From Massilia soli (lineage in GTDB: Bacteria > Pseudomonadota > Gammaproteobacteria > Burkholderiales > Burkholderiaceae_D), in contig NZ_JAFBIL020000004.1 in assembly GCF_016809835.1 (NCBI RefSeq), forward strand, positions 62,001 to 126,000: a stretch of 64,000 nucleotides of DNA. The letters run 5' to 3'. Shown piece after piece: positions 34,556 to 43,533 of this stretch. Position 1 is the stretch's first letter; the number at the start of each line of letters is the position of its first letter. The position numbers were made by a program, and so were the translations under genes. The notes beneath the pieces were generated by a model. It saw only the letters and a program-made list of their open reading frames with translations, did not search any database and was not told the DNA's origin.

Positions 34556-35407
34556 TTACTCGTAATACTTCGGTGCATGCCGGATCTTGGCGTTCTGTTC
34601 CAGGTCATGCTGGATCCACAGGGTTGCCTTGTTCGCCCTCATGAACTGCGCCTGCTCTTCCATCGCCTTCACCGACAATTCCTTGTCAAAGTTAAAGCTT
34701 GGCACCCGGCGGTTGTTCCAGTTCTTGGTGAAGTGCGCCAGGTCGCCCGACAGCAGGATGTTGCCGGTCTTCGGCAGCTTGACGAACAGCGCCTGGTGTC
34801 CCGGCGTGTGGCCGATGGCGCGCTTGATGACCACGCTGCCGTCGCCGAACACGTCATGGTCGCCCGACAGCTTGGTCACCGGGTTGGCCGCCAGGGTCGG
34901 GTAAGTCTTCGGGTCGTTGCCGAACTTGGCGCTGTCGGGACCGAAGGCGGCCGCATGTTCTTCGGTCTGCATCAGCAGGGTCGCCTTGGGGAACAGGCTG
35001 ACGTTGCCGATATGGTCGAAGTGCATGTGCGACAGCCCGAGGTAGGTCACCGCGTCCGGGGCGTAGCCGGCTTCCTTGAGCTGCTGCGCCAGCGGCTTGC
35101 GCAGGCGCACATGGAAGGCATCGTCGAGCTTCTTGCCGCCTTTTTCCTTGGCGATCTCGTCAGGCAGGCCAGCATCCCACATCAGCGTGCCTTTCGGATG
35201 CGCCACCAGGTAGCACGAATCGGTCAGCGTTTTTTTCTTGCCCTTGTCGATACCCGGGCTGAACAAGGAGATGTCCGTCACGTTGATGGTGCCGCAATCA
35301 AACACGTACAGGCGCAGCGATGAGACCGCCGGATTGGTGTCGGCCGCGATCGCGGTGGATGCAAACATGGCAAGGCTGGCGCACAGGGCGCGAAGTTTCA
35401 GTGACAT
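34556..35407 (-). CDS. Exported metallo-beta-lactamase-fold hydrolase (AHL-lactonase-like)
   Basis: A 283-residue protein with a signal peptide ending near STAIAADTN. The metal motif HMHFDH (127-132), the later His in GDHD and IGHTPGHQ and Asp in LLSGDLAH form the binuclear zinc site of the family. The closest group I recognise is the N-acyl homoserine lactonase family, but exported members have various substrates, so quorum quenching is only a possibility. Start: ATG 35407 with GGAGA upstream; the open frame further up is not protein-like. Confidence 0.85.
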   Translation of the reverse strand: MSLKLRALCASLAMFASTAIAADTNPAVSSLRLYVFDCGTINVTDISLFSPGIDKGKKKTLTDSCYLVAHPKGTLMWDAGLPDEIAKEKGGKKLDDAFHVRLRKPLAQQLKEAGYAPDAVTYLGLSHMHFDHIGNVSLFPKATLLMQTEEHAAAFGPDSAKFGNDPKTYPTLAANPVTKLSGDHDVFGDGSVVIKRAIGHTPGHQALFVKLPKTGNILLSGDLAHFTKNWNNRRVPSFNFDKELSVKAMEEQAQFMRANKATLWIQHDLEQNAKIRHAPKYYE

Positions 35408-35436
35408 CTCAGGTGCTCTCCTTCGGGTTGGAATCA

Positions 35437-36045
35437 TCATTTGTTCAGGCCTTCGTCGCTCAAGGCTTGCTGGACGGCTGGACGCATGCCGACACGGGCG
35501 TGGAAAGCGTGCAGCACCGGCCACTGCGCCAGGTCGACATTGGTGAAGCCGCACCAGCCCAGTACGGTAAACAAATAGGCGTCGGCGACCGTGAAGCGCT
35601 CGCCCATCAGGTAGTCGCGCCCTTCCAGCGAACGCGCCAGGAAATCGAAGCGGGTTGCCAGCACGGCGATCGCCGCCTCGCGCGTGTCCTGGCTGGCGGC
35701 ACGGTTGAACAGCGGGCTGAAGCTCTTGTGTACTTCGGTGCCGATGTAATTGAGCCATTCAGCCAGGCGATAGCGCTCGAACGACCCGGCCACCGGCGCC
35801 AGGTTTTTTTCCGGGACCAGGTCAGCCAGGAACTGGATGATCGCCGGGCCTTCGGTCAGCACCGCGCCATCCTTGAGCATTAGCGCCGGGACCACCCCTT
35901 TCGGATTGACCAGCCGATAATCGGCGCCCCCGGCGGTCTGCTTGGTACGCAGGTCGACTTGCTCGGTGCTGAAGTCGAGGCCAGCTTCACGCAGGACGAT
36001 ACGGGGCGACAGCGAACAGGCGCCAGGGCTGAAATACAGTTTCAT
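35437..36045 (-). CDS. gstA: Glutathione S-transferase, beta class
   Basis: A 202-residue cytosolic enzyme. The N-terminal thioredoxin-like half has Cys10 in SPGACSLSPRI, the beta-class catalytic residue, and NPKGVVPAL with the cis-Pro that binds glutathione; EGPAIIQFL follows. The C-terminal half is helical with FTVADAYLF. It conjugates glutathione to electrophiles. It lies 29 bases upstream of the metallo-beta-lactamase gene and may be cotranscribed with it. Confidence 0.93.
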   Translation of the reverse strand: MKLYFSPGACSLSPRIVLREAGLDFSTEQVDLRTKQTAGGADYRLVNPKGVVPALMLKDGAVLTEGPAIIQFLADLVPEKNLAPVAGSFERYRLAEWLNYIGTEVHKSFSPLFNRAASQDTREAAIAVLATRFDFLARSLEGRDYLMGERFTVADAYLFTVLGWCGFTNVDLAQWPVLHAFHARVGMRPAVQQALSDEGLNK

Positions 36046-36181
36046 GATGGTCCTTTGACAGAAGGTTGTGCGGGGCGATCGCGAAATGCCGAGAATACAA
36101 CAAAACCGCGACGGTCACTTACGCCGCCTCAAATAGCCCATCAGGTCGATGGTAGTATTGAAACTTCACTTGGAGAAATTG

Positions 36182-36517
36182 ATGAGCGTCGCGTACCAGC
36201 ACCAAGCGTTGGCCGAGTTACGGCCCGGAATGATTCTCTATGATGAGCTGCTAGACGAGCAGGGCCACGTTCTGCTGCCGCACGGCACCGTGCTGACGGC
36301 GGCGAGCATCGCCCAGTTGCTGCGCCACGGAATCGAATCGGTATCCGTGCAAGTGGCCGGCGGCGCCGAGGAGCCCGAGGCCGACCTGGCGGCGGTCGAG
36401 CAGCGCCTGGCGCACCTGTTCCGCAAGAACGACATCGACGACCAGAACGACTGGGCGACCGGCATCCTGCGCCGCTATGTCGAAGACTACCGCCTGAAAC
36501 GGGGAGTGGAAGAATGA
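36182..36517 (+). CDS. Small partner of the HDOD protein, unknown function
   Basis: A 111-residue soluble protein. Residues 15-60 (RPGMILYDELLDEQGHVLLP) resemble the DUF3391-like start of cyclic-di-GMP phosphodiesterases, which sits before HD-GYP domains. Here the metal-dependent domain is missing and the next gene encodes an HDOD protein instead. Start: ATG 36182 with GGAG. The stop overlaps the HDOD start by four bases, so both are coupled. Confidence 0.8.
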   Translation: MSVAYQHQALAELRPGMILYDELLDEQGHVLLPHGTVLTAASIAQLLRHGIESVSVQVAGGAEEPEADLAAVEQRLAHLFRKNDIDDQNDWATGILRRYVEDYRLKRGVEE

Positions 36518-37356
36518 CCGCCTTATCGATCGACGACGTGGTGCGCAACCTGCTTGAGCTGCCGTCGCTGCCCGATGTGGTCATGGAGCTGCTCAGCAGC
36601 ATCGACGCCGAGGACGTGGATATCTCGGTGCTCGCCCGGAAAGTCTCGCATGACCAGGCGCTGATGGCCAAGACCTTGCGGCTGGCCAATTCGCCGGTGT
36701 ATGGGCTCCAAGTCAAGGTCACCACGCTGACCCAGGCCATCACCTTCCTCGGCTTCCAGGCCACGCGCAACCTGATCATCGCCGCCGCGGTGACCGGCTG
36801 CTTCGCCGAAGGCAAGTGCGCCGGCTTCGACTTCAAGGGATTCTGGCGCCATTCGATCGCTACCGCGGCGTGCGCCAAGGTGCTGGCGCGGCGCATGAAG
36901 TTCAACCAGGATTACGCGTTTACCGCCGGGCTGCTGCACGACATCGGCAGGCTGGTGCTGGTCACCAGTTTCCCCGAGCTGTACGCGCAGGCGCTGGCGC
37001 TGCGCAAGGAACGCGACTGCGAATTGATCGAGGCGGAGCGGGAAGTGCTGGGGGTCGACCATGTGGCGGCGGGAATCGCCTTGGCCGGACACTGGAATTT
37101 CTCCGATACCATGCGGCTGGCCATTGCCCACCACCATGATCCAGAAGAGCCCGGCGCGGGCTTTCTTGCCACGATCGTTCACGTGGCGAATGCGATCGTC
37201 CATGCACTGGACCTCGCACGCGACGAGGATGAACTCGTCCCCGCAGTCTCATCGGTCGCCTGGACCGCGCTGGGGTTGACTGAAGAGTCTTACCTGCACG
37301 CGTTTCGCGAAACGGAAATGCAGTTTGAAGAAATTTCTGCTGTCCTGATGGGCTGA
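36514..37356 (+). CDS. HDOD domain protein
   Basis: A 280-residue signalling protein. The HDOD domain covers about residues 12-210, with NLLELPSLPDVVMEL at its start and AGLLHDIGRLVL in the middle. It keeps the HD pair and lacks the GYP motif, so it is probably not a cyclic-di-GMP phosphodiesterase but a protein-interaction module, as other HDOD proteins. It overlaps the preceding small gene by four bases. Confidence 0.9.
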   Translation: MTALSIDDVVRNLLELPSLPDVVMELLSSIDAEDVDISVLARKVSHDQALMAKTLRLANSPVYGLQVKVTTLTQAITFLGFQATRNLIIAAAVTGCFAEGKCAGFDFKGFWRHSIATAACAKVLARRMKFNQDYAFTAGLLHDIGRLVLVTSFPELYAQALALRKERDCELIEAEREVLGVDHVAAGIALAGHWNFSDTMRLAIAHHHDPEEPGAGFLATIVHVANAIVHALDLARDEDELVPAVSSVAWTALGLTEESYLHAFRETEMQFEEISAVLMG

Positions 37357-37481
37357 GCGCCTGGCGAGCGCCGGCGCATTGCACCAGCAATCAGGCGCCG
37401 GCAACACCCGTCGCAGCATGCGGCGGGCCGTCGCCGGCACGGTCCGAAGGCATGACTGCGATCGCGGTCACGCCAACGGCG

Positions 37482-37835
37482 TCAGTGCGCATAATTGCCA
37501 GGTGTTTGCTGCTGTTGCTGTGCTGCCGCTTCTGCCGCCGCCTTGTCTTCTGGCTTCGGACGACCTTGCGCGTCGGACAGACGATACTTGGTCCGGCGAT
37601 CGCCCATCAGGTCGCGCAGGTCGCGGATGCTCATCCCGGTGACTTCGTGCATACGGATCAGCAGCGAGGCGCCGACCGGCAAGCGGTGGTGGCGGATCTT
37701 GCTGATGACCGGCGGCGCGACTTCCAGCATGCGCGACAGCGCTGCGTCGTTTTTCAGCTGCATCTTACCCAGCAGAATATCGAGCAGGTGGTTGGGGTTG
37801 TAGCTTTCTTGTGATGCCAGAGCATGGTGTGCCAT
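37482..37835 (-). CDS. Small HTH DNA-binding protein
   Basis: A 117-residue protein with an HTH region (about 12-75), containing DAALSRMLEVAPPVISKIRH, related in look to the Cro/CI fold. The tail is Ala/Gln-rich. It has only one HTH and no other domain, so it may act as a dimeric regulator of an unknown target. It is divergent from phoH with a long gap between. Confidence 0.8.
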   Translation of the reverse strand: MAHHALASQESYNPNHLLDILLGKMQLKNDAALSRMLEVAPPVISKIRHHRLPVGASLLIRMHEVTGMSIRDLRDLMGDRRTKYRLSDAQGRPKPEDKAAAEAAAQQQQQTPGNYAH

Positions 37836-38438
37836 GATTTACCTCGTGAGTGTGGTTGAAATGATTCCGTTACGAACTTTGCTAAAGACCTTGATTCGCC
37901 CATAGAAGTTCCCGGAAAACGCCCTTCAACGTGATTAACAGAACAAGTCCGATCATCCGTCCAAGCAACGCGACCGGTTCGTAGGCTCCCTGCGCTACGC
38001 GCCTTCCAACGACCACTTGTAATTCAAACAAATTATCAGACTCATACGCCATCAGTACATCCGACCAGCGCATAACCGTCATTGTTTGAAATCAAGCTAA
38101 CGTGCGGAAAGCTTGTCACATAATTATTTCAACACATGAATCAGATTTGTGTCGCACAGAAGAAATAAATTTGATTCACTCACGACCTGACGATTCTTTC
38201 GGAACTCATTGATTTGCAACAGGAAATACTTAGTTCACAATCCATTGAATGTTAATCTTTTCATATGGCAATATGCAACTAAAGGTGACGAGCAATTAAT
38301 ATTTTCAAATGGAAATAACGCGAATGCTCACGCACGTGTTTATTGCCGTCTCGGCCTCGAAAAAGGATTTGCGGTAAACTGGCCCAACGCATTGTCAAAT
38401 CATCTATTTACGTAGACAACACCATCCGTCAGGCACCG
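37836..38438. other. 600-bp AT-rich divergent intergenic region upstream of phoH
   Basis: A stretch clearly richer in A/T than its surroundings. A minus-strand open frame at 37882-38052 is listed as a weak candidate; otherwise I see no gene. It should hold the promoters of the HTH gene and phoH. High A/T content makes it a plausible target for the H-NS-like protein encoded at 52.5 kb (inference). Confidence 0.45.
37882..38052 (-). CDS. Possible small protein of 56 residues
   Basis: MAYESDNLFELQVVVGRRVA followed by a hydrophobic segment (LLGRMIGLVLLITL) and a short polar end. It has no strong ribosome-binding site and no recognised family. It may be a small membrane protein or chance. Confidence 0.28.
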   Translation of the reverse strand: MAYESDNLFELQVVVGRRVAQGAYEPVALLGRMIGLVLLITLKGVFRELLWANQGL

Positions 38439-39488
38439 TTGAAAACCAAGACTCCTATCCAGCCCGAATACTTTGTCCCCGAGCCGCTCGACAACACGCG
38501 GCTGGCCCACCTGTGCGGGCCGCTCGACGAGAACCTGCGCCAGATCTCGGCCGCGCTCGACGTCACCATCTTCCGGCGCGGCGAAAAATTCATCGTCAGC
38601 GGCGCCAACGCCGCCCGCGCGGTCGAGATTCTCGAGCGCTTCTACGCGGTGGCCAACAAGGTGGTGCCGATCGAGGAAGTGCAGCTGGCCCTGGTCGAGC
38701 AGCGCAGCGGCCTGCGCCCGTCGACGCCGGAATCCGAACCGGCCGACATCCTGCCCGAGATTGAAATCAACAGCCCGGTCCTCAAGACCCGCCGCACCGA
38801 CCTGCGCGGCCGCACGCCCCACCAGATCCAGTACCTGCGCGCCATCCTCGAGCACGACATCAGCTTCGGGGTTGGCCCTGCCGGTACCGGCAAGACCTAC
38901 CTGGCAGTAGCCTGCGCGGTCGACGCGCTCGAACGCGACGCCGTCAAGCGCATCGTGCTGACCCGCCCCGCCGTCGAAGCCGGCGAGCGCCTCGGCTTCC
39001 TGCCGGGCGACCTGGCGCAGAAGGTCGATCCCTACCTGCGCCCGCTGTATGACGCGCTGTACGACCTGCTCGGCTTCGACCGCACCCAGAAGATGTTCGA
39101 GAAACAGGTGATCGAGATCGCGCCGCTGGCCTACATGCGCGGGCGCACCCTGAACCACGCGTTCGTCATCCTCGACGAAGCGCAGAACACGACGGTCGAG
39201 CAGATGAAGATGTTCCTGACCCGGATCGGCTTTGGCAGCAAGGCCGTGGTCACCGGCGACGTCACCCAGGTCGACCTGCACAAGACCTTGCGCAGCGGCC
39301 TGGTCGACGCGGCCCACGTCCTGAAAGACGTGCGCGGCATCGCCTTTACCCATTTCTCCAGTGCCGACGTGGTGCGCCATCCGCTGGTGGCGCGCATCGT
39401 CGACGCCTATGAATCGGCCGCGTCGATTGACGACCTGGCCGCCGTCCTCCCGAAACGTCCCGCCGCTAAAAATGTCCGAAAAAAATAA
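38439..39488 (+). CDS. phoH: PhoH-family ATPase
   Basis: A protein of about 349 residues. The C-terminal PhoH domain has Walker A GPAGTGKT (near residue 150) and VILDEAQN as Walker B; the N-terminus is KH-like. PhoH-like (YbeZ) proteins work with YbeY in rRNA handling. Its end overlaps the start of ybeY by 17 bases. I chose the TTG at 38439, giving the [11 protein letters not shown] start common to this group; the frame remains open to a TTG at 38343, and no ATG is available. Confidence 0.92.
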   Translation: MKTKTPIQPEYFVPEPLDNTRLAHLCGPLDENLRQISAALDVTIFRRGEKFIVSGANAARAVEILERFYAVANKVVPIEEVQLALVEQRSGLRPSTPESEPADILPEIEINSPVLKTRRTDLRGRTPHQIQYLRAILEHDISFGVGPAGTGKTYLAVACAVDALERDAVKRIVLTRPAVEAGERLGFLPGDLAQKVDPYLRPLYDALYDLLGFDRTQKMFEKQVIEIAPLAYMRGRTLNHAFVILDEAQNTTVEQMKMFLTRIGFGSKAVVTGDVTQVDLHKTLRSGLVDAAHVLKDVRGIAFTHFSSADVVRHPLVARIVDAYESAASIDDLAAVLPKRPAAKNVRKK

Positions 39489-39936
39489 ACTCGACCTCGA
39501 GGTCCAGTACCCCGACGAACGCCTCGAAAAGACCATCACCCCCGAGCTGGTCGAACGCTGGGTGCATGGCGCCCTGTTCGCGCCGGCCGAACTGACGGTG
39601 CGCTTCGTCGGCGAAGAAGAAGGCCGCACCCTGAACCGCGAGTACCGCGCCAAGGACTACGCCACCAACGTGCTGACCTTCGCCTACAACGAAGGCGAGA
39701 CCATCGCCGACGACGAGCCGACCCGCGCCGATATCGTGCTGTGCATCGACGTGCTGGAACGCGAAGCGGCCGAGCAGGAAAAGACCGTCGAGGAACATGC
39801 CGCCCACCTGGTGGTGCACGGCGTGCTGCACGCGCAAGGGTACGACCACGAGCACGACGAGGACGCCGACGAGATGGAGCAGCTGGAACGCGACATCATG
39901 GAAGCGCTCGGCTACCCCGACCCCTACCCCGAATAA
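39472..39936 (+). CDS. ybeY: Endoribonuclease YbeY (rRNA maturation factor)
   Basis: A 154-residue metalloenzyme with the zinc motif HGVLHAQGYDH, three His ligands. It helps finish the 3' end of 16S rRNA and ribosome quality control. Central operon gene between phoH and corC. Start: ATG 39472 inside the end of phoH. Insert EHDEDADEMEQLE after the motif is usual for this family. Confidence 0.96.
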   Translation: MSEKNKLDLEVQYPDERLEKTITPELVERWVHGALFAPAELTVRFVGEEEGRTLNREYRAKDYATNVLTFAYNEGETIADDEPTRADIVLCIDVLEREAAEQEKTVEEHAAHLVVHGVLHAQGYDHEHDEDADEMEQLERDIMEALGYPDPYPE

Positions 39937-40031
39937 GCCGCCGGCCCCTGTCCACGGCACGCGAGTGCGTGCTTAAAAAACAGGCAATCCGGCTTTTGGT
40001 GTATCCTACACCCCATCGTAACAACGGCGTC

Positions 40032-40919
40032 ATGCCAACTATGCCAGAGCATCCTACTGACGTCCGCCCGGACGCCAAACCCCACCGGTCACTGTTTGAA
40101 CGCCTGACCGCACTGATTTCCCCTGAGCCCGAGAACCGCATCGAGCTGCTTGAGGTGCTGCACGAAGCCCACGGACGCAACCTGATCGACGCCGACGCGC
40201 TGTCGATGATCGAAGGCGTGTTCCAGGTGTCCGACCTGTCCGCCCGCGACATCATGGTGCCGCGCTCGCAGATGGATGTCATCGACATCTCCAAGCCGAT
40301 CGAAGACTGGATGCCGAATGTGCTCGAAACAGCCCACTCGCGCTTCCCTGCCGTCGAGGGCGACCGCGACCGCGTGGTCGGCATCCTTCTGGCCAAAGAC
40401 CTGTTGCGCTACTACGCCGAAGAATCGTTCGACGTGCGCGACATGCTGCGCCCGGCGGTGTTCATCCCTGAGTCCAAGCGCCTCAATGTGCTGCTGCGCG
40501 ATTTCCGCGCCAACCACAATCACATGGCGATCGTGGTCGACGAATACAGCGGCGTGGCCGGCCTGATCACCATCGAGGACGTACTCGAGCAAATCGTTGG
40601 CGACATCGAGGACGAATACGACTTCGACGAAGAAGAAGACAACATCCTGTCGATCAAGGAAGGCCAGCTTGGCCCGCGCTGGCGCGTCAAGGCCTTGACC
40701 GAGATCGAACAGTTCAACGAGGAACTGGGCACCTCGCTGCCCGACACCGACGCCGACACCATCGGCGGCCTGGTGGCAAGCCAGCTCGGACGCATGCCGC
40801 ACAAGGGCGACGTCATCGACATCGCCCACCTGCGCTTCGAAGTGCTGCGCGCCGATGCGCGCCAGGTCCATGTGGTGCTGGTGGAAAAACTGCCTCCGGC
40901 CGAAGACGACAAGGACTGA
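40032..40919 (+). CDS. corC: CorC/YbeX family CBS-domain protein
   Basis: A 295-residue cytoplasmic protein with two CBS domains (about 70-195, including IMVPRSQMDVID and VVDEYSGVAGLITIEDVLE) and a C-terminal CorC_HlyC domain. It lacks a membrane region. Members are linked to Mg/Co efflux and, in the ybeZYX operon, to ribosome function. Start: ATG 40032; another ATG lies nine bases on. Its stop overlaps the lnt start (TGATG). Confidence 0.94.
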   Translation: MPTMPEHPTDVRPDAKPHRSLFERLTALISPEPENRIELLEVLHEAHGRNLIDADALSMIEGVFQVSDLSARDIMVPRSQMDVIDISKPIEDWMPNVLETAHSRFPAVEGDRDRVVGILLAKDLLRYYAEESFDVRDMLRPAVFIPESKRLNVLLRDFRANHNHMAIVVDEYSGVAGLITIEDVLEQIVGDIEDEYDFDEEEDNILSIKEGQLGPRWRVKALTEIEQFNEELGTSLPDTDADTIGGLVASQLGRMPHKGDVIDIAHLRFEVLRADARQVHVVLVEKLPPAEDDKD

Positions 40920-42493
40920 TGTTGCGTCGCCGCGCCACCCCGCAAGGCCAGGCCGCGGCCCCGGCCAGCCGTACCCGGCGCGCCACCGCGCTGCCGATGC
41001 TGGCCGCCGCGCTGGCCGGTTTCAGCAGCCTGCTCTCGTTCGAACCGTTCGCCTGGTGGCCGGTAGGGATCCTTGCGCTGGCCTGGCTGTTCTACCAGGT
41101 GGGCATGGACACCTCGGCCAGGCGCAGCTTGCTGGTTGGCTGGGGCTTCGGCTTCGGCTGGTCGGTCGCCGGCATGCACTGGCTGTATGTCGCCATCACC
41201 GTGCATGGCGGCATGCCAGCGCCGGTCGCGGCCCTCGCCATCGCCCTGCTGGCAGTCTACATGGGCATGTTCTCCGCCTTAGCCACCGGCGCCGCCACCT
41301 GGCTGCGCCGCCGCTGGTCGCTGCCGGTGCCGGCCTTCCTGCTGCTCGTGCTGCCGGCCTGCTGGGGCTTGTCGGAGTGGACGCGCGGCTGGCTGTTTAC
41401 CGGCTTCCCGTGGGCCTCGTCCGGCTACGCGCACAACATCAGCCCCCTGGCCGGCTACGCGCCGATCGTCGGCGTGTTCGGCATCGGCGTGCTGGTCGCG
41501 GTGTGCGCCGCCTGCCTGGTGATGCTGACCCAGCGCGCGCGCCTGCCGGCGCTCGGCATGCTGGCCGCGATCATGGCCGCCGGCTTCGGCCTGACCTACG
41601 TCGACTGGACCCGCCCCAACGGCGCCCCGATCACGGTGCGCCTGCTGCAGGGCGACGTCGCCCAGGACGAGAAATTCAGCCCGGCCCATATCGACCGCGC
41701 CCTCACGCTCTATGACGGCATGATCCGCGCAGCGCCGGCCGACCTGATCGCGACGCCGGAAACGGCGATCGTGCTGTTTCCGCAGCAGCTTCCGCCCGGC
41801 TACCTCGACGGCCTGGCCGCATTCTCGCGCGACACCGGCAGCCACCTGATCTACGGTATACCGCTGGCCGACAGCCCGACCCAGTACGCCAACAGCGTCG
41901 CCGGCGTTGCGCCGGACGGCCGCACCTACCGCTACGACAAGCAGCACCTGGTGCCGTTCGGCGAATTCGTCCCGGCAGGCTTCCGCTGGTTCGTCGACCT
42001 GATGTCGATCCCGCTGGGCGACTTCACCCGCGGCGCCAAGGTACAGGCGCCGTTCGCCGTCAAGGACCAGATGGTGCTGCCGAACGTCTGCTACGAAGAC
42101 GCGTTTGGCGAAGAGATCGCGCTGCAGCTGCGCTCCTCGCCGACGCCGGCCACCATGCTGCTCAACGTGTCGAACCTGGCGTGGTACGGCAAATCGGTCG
42201 CGATCCCGCAGCACCTGCAGATTTCGCAAATGCGGTCGCTCGAAACCGGGCGTCCGATGCTGCGCTCGACGAACAACGGCGCCACCGCCGTCATCGATGC
42301 CAAGGGCCGCGTGAGCGCCAGCCTGCCGACCCACAGCCGCGGCACCCTGTCCGCCACGGTCCAGGGCATGCAGGGTGCCACCCCGTATATCCGCTTTGGT
42401 AACGCGCTGTTCCTGGCGTGGTGCGCGCTGGCGGCGGGCGCGGCCTGGCTGATGGGCAGAAAATACCGCCAAACCCGTTCGCAGGCGGCTTAA
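40919..42493 (+). CDS. lnt: Apolipoprotein N-acyltransferase
   Basis: A 524-residue inner-membrane enzyme: about seven membrane segments (to about 215), a periplasmic nitrilase-like domain, and a final segment. The catalytic triad is seen as Glu in ATPETAIV, Lys in YDKQHLVPFGEF and Cys in PNVCYEDAF. It adds the third acyl chain to lipoproteins so that they can be sent to the outer membrane. Coupled to corC by overlap. Confidence 0.96.
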   Translation: MLRRRATPQGQAAAPASRTRRATALPMLAAALAGFSSLLSFEPFAWWPVGILALAWLFYQVGMDTSARRSLLVGWGFGFGWSVAGMHWLYVAITVHGGMPAPVAALAIALLAVYMGMFSALATGAATWLRRRWSLPVPAFLLLVLPACWGLSEWTRGWLFTGFPWASSGYAHNISPLAGYAPIVGVFGIGVLVAVCAACLVMLTQRARLPALGMLAAIMAAGFGLTYVDWTRPNGAPITVRLLQGDVAQDEKFSPAHIDRALTLYDGMIRAAPADLIATPETAIVLFPQQLPPGYLDGLAAFSRDTGSHLIYGIPLADSPTQYANSVAGVAPDGRTYRYDKQHLVPFGEFVPAGFRWFVDLMSIPLGDFTRGAKVQAPFAVKDQMVLPNVCYEDAFGEEIALQLRSSPTPATMLLNVSNLAWYGKSVAIPQHLQISQMRSLETGRPMLRSTNNGATAVIDAKGRVSASLPTHSRGTLSATVQGMQGATPYIRFGNALFLAWCALAAGAAWLMGRKYRQTRSQAA

Positions 42494-42601
42494 AAGTGAC
42501 TTCGTCGCCACAACGCCCCCAGTCCCCGCTCAAAACCCGCTAAAATTGGTCTTTTGGCAAACCTCACAATCGTTCGCGCCCCGGCGTGACGGCCACTCAC
42601 G

Positions 42602-43516
42602 ATGCTCACATTTCAACAAATTATCCTGACCCTGCAGTCCTACTGGGACAAGCAGGGCTGCGCACTGCTCCAGCCCTACGACATGGAAGTGGGCGCCGGC
42701 ACCTTCCACACCGGTACCTTCCTGCGCGCGATCGGGCCGGAGCCCTGGCGCGCCGCCTATGTGCAGCCATCGCGCCGCCCGAAGGATGGCCGCTACGGCG
42801 AGAACCCGAACCGCCTGCAGCACTATTATCAGTACCAGGTGGTGCTCAAGCCGGCCCCGGAAAACATCCTCGACCTGTACCTCGGATCGCTCGAAGCGCT
42901 GGGCCTGGACCTGAAGCAGAACGACGTGCGCTTCGTCGAGGACGACTGGGAAAGCCCGACCCTGGGCGCCTGGGGCCTGGGCTGGGAAGTCTGGCTGAAC
43001 GGGATGGAAGTGACCCAGTTCACCTACTTCCAGCAGGTCGGCGGCCTTGACTGCAAGCCGGTGCTGGGCGAGATCACCTACGGCATCGAACGCCTCGCGA
43101 TGTACCTGCAGGGCGTCGAGAACGTGTACGACCTGGTGTGGACCGAGTGGGAAGAACAGGGCGTGAAAAAATCGCTGTCGTACGGCGACGTCTTCCACCA
43201 GAACGAAGTCGAGCAGTCGACCTACAACTTCGAGCACGCCAACACCGAGCTGCTGTTCGCGCAGTTCGCCAACCACGAAGCCGAGGCCAAGCGCCTGGTC
43301 GAACTGGCGCTGACCCTGCCGGCCTACGAGCAGATCATGAAGGCGTCGCACAGCTTCAACATGCTCGACGCGCGCGGTGCCATTTCGGTGACCGAACGCG
43401 CCGCCTACATCGGCCGCGTGCGCACGCTCTCGCGCCTGGTCGCCCAGGCCTACTACGACTCGCGCGAAAAGCTCGGCTTCCCGATGGCCCCGAAGGCGCT
43501 CGACGCCGCCGCCTGA
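42602..43516 (+). CDS. glyQ: Glycyl-tRNA synthetase alpha subunit
   Basis: A 304-residue class II synthetase subunit. [20 protein letters not shown] at the start and [19 protein letters not shown] are highly conserved glyQ regions. It forms the alpha2beta2 enzyme with GlyS, encoded 17 bases downstream, and charges tRNA-Gly. Full length. Confidence 0.98.
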   Translation: MLTFQQIILTLQSYWDKQGCALLQPYDMEVGAGTFHTGTFLRAIGPEPWRAAYVQPSRRPKDGRYGENPNRLQHYYQYQVVLKPAPENILDLYLGSLEALGLDLKQNDVRFVEDDWESPTLGAWGLGWEVWLNGMEVTQFTYFQQVGGLDCKPVLGEITYGIERLAMYLQGVENVYDLVWTEWEEQGVKKSLSYGDVFHQNEVEQSTYNFEHANTELLFAQFANHEAEAKRLVELALTLPAYEQIMKASHSFNMLDARGAISVTERAAYIGRVRTLSRLVAQAYYDSREKLGFPMAPKALDAAA

Positions 43517-43533
43517 ACGACAAGAAAAGAACC

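Noticed and set aside
37379-37642. Plus-strand frame after the HDOD gene
   Set aside because: It mostly runs antisense to the HTH gene and lacks a ribosome-binding site.
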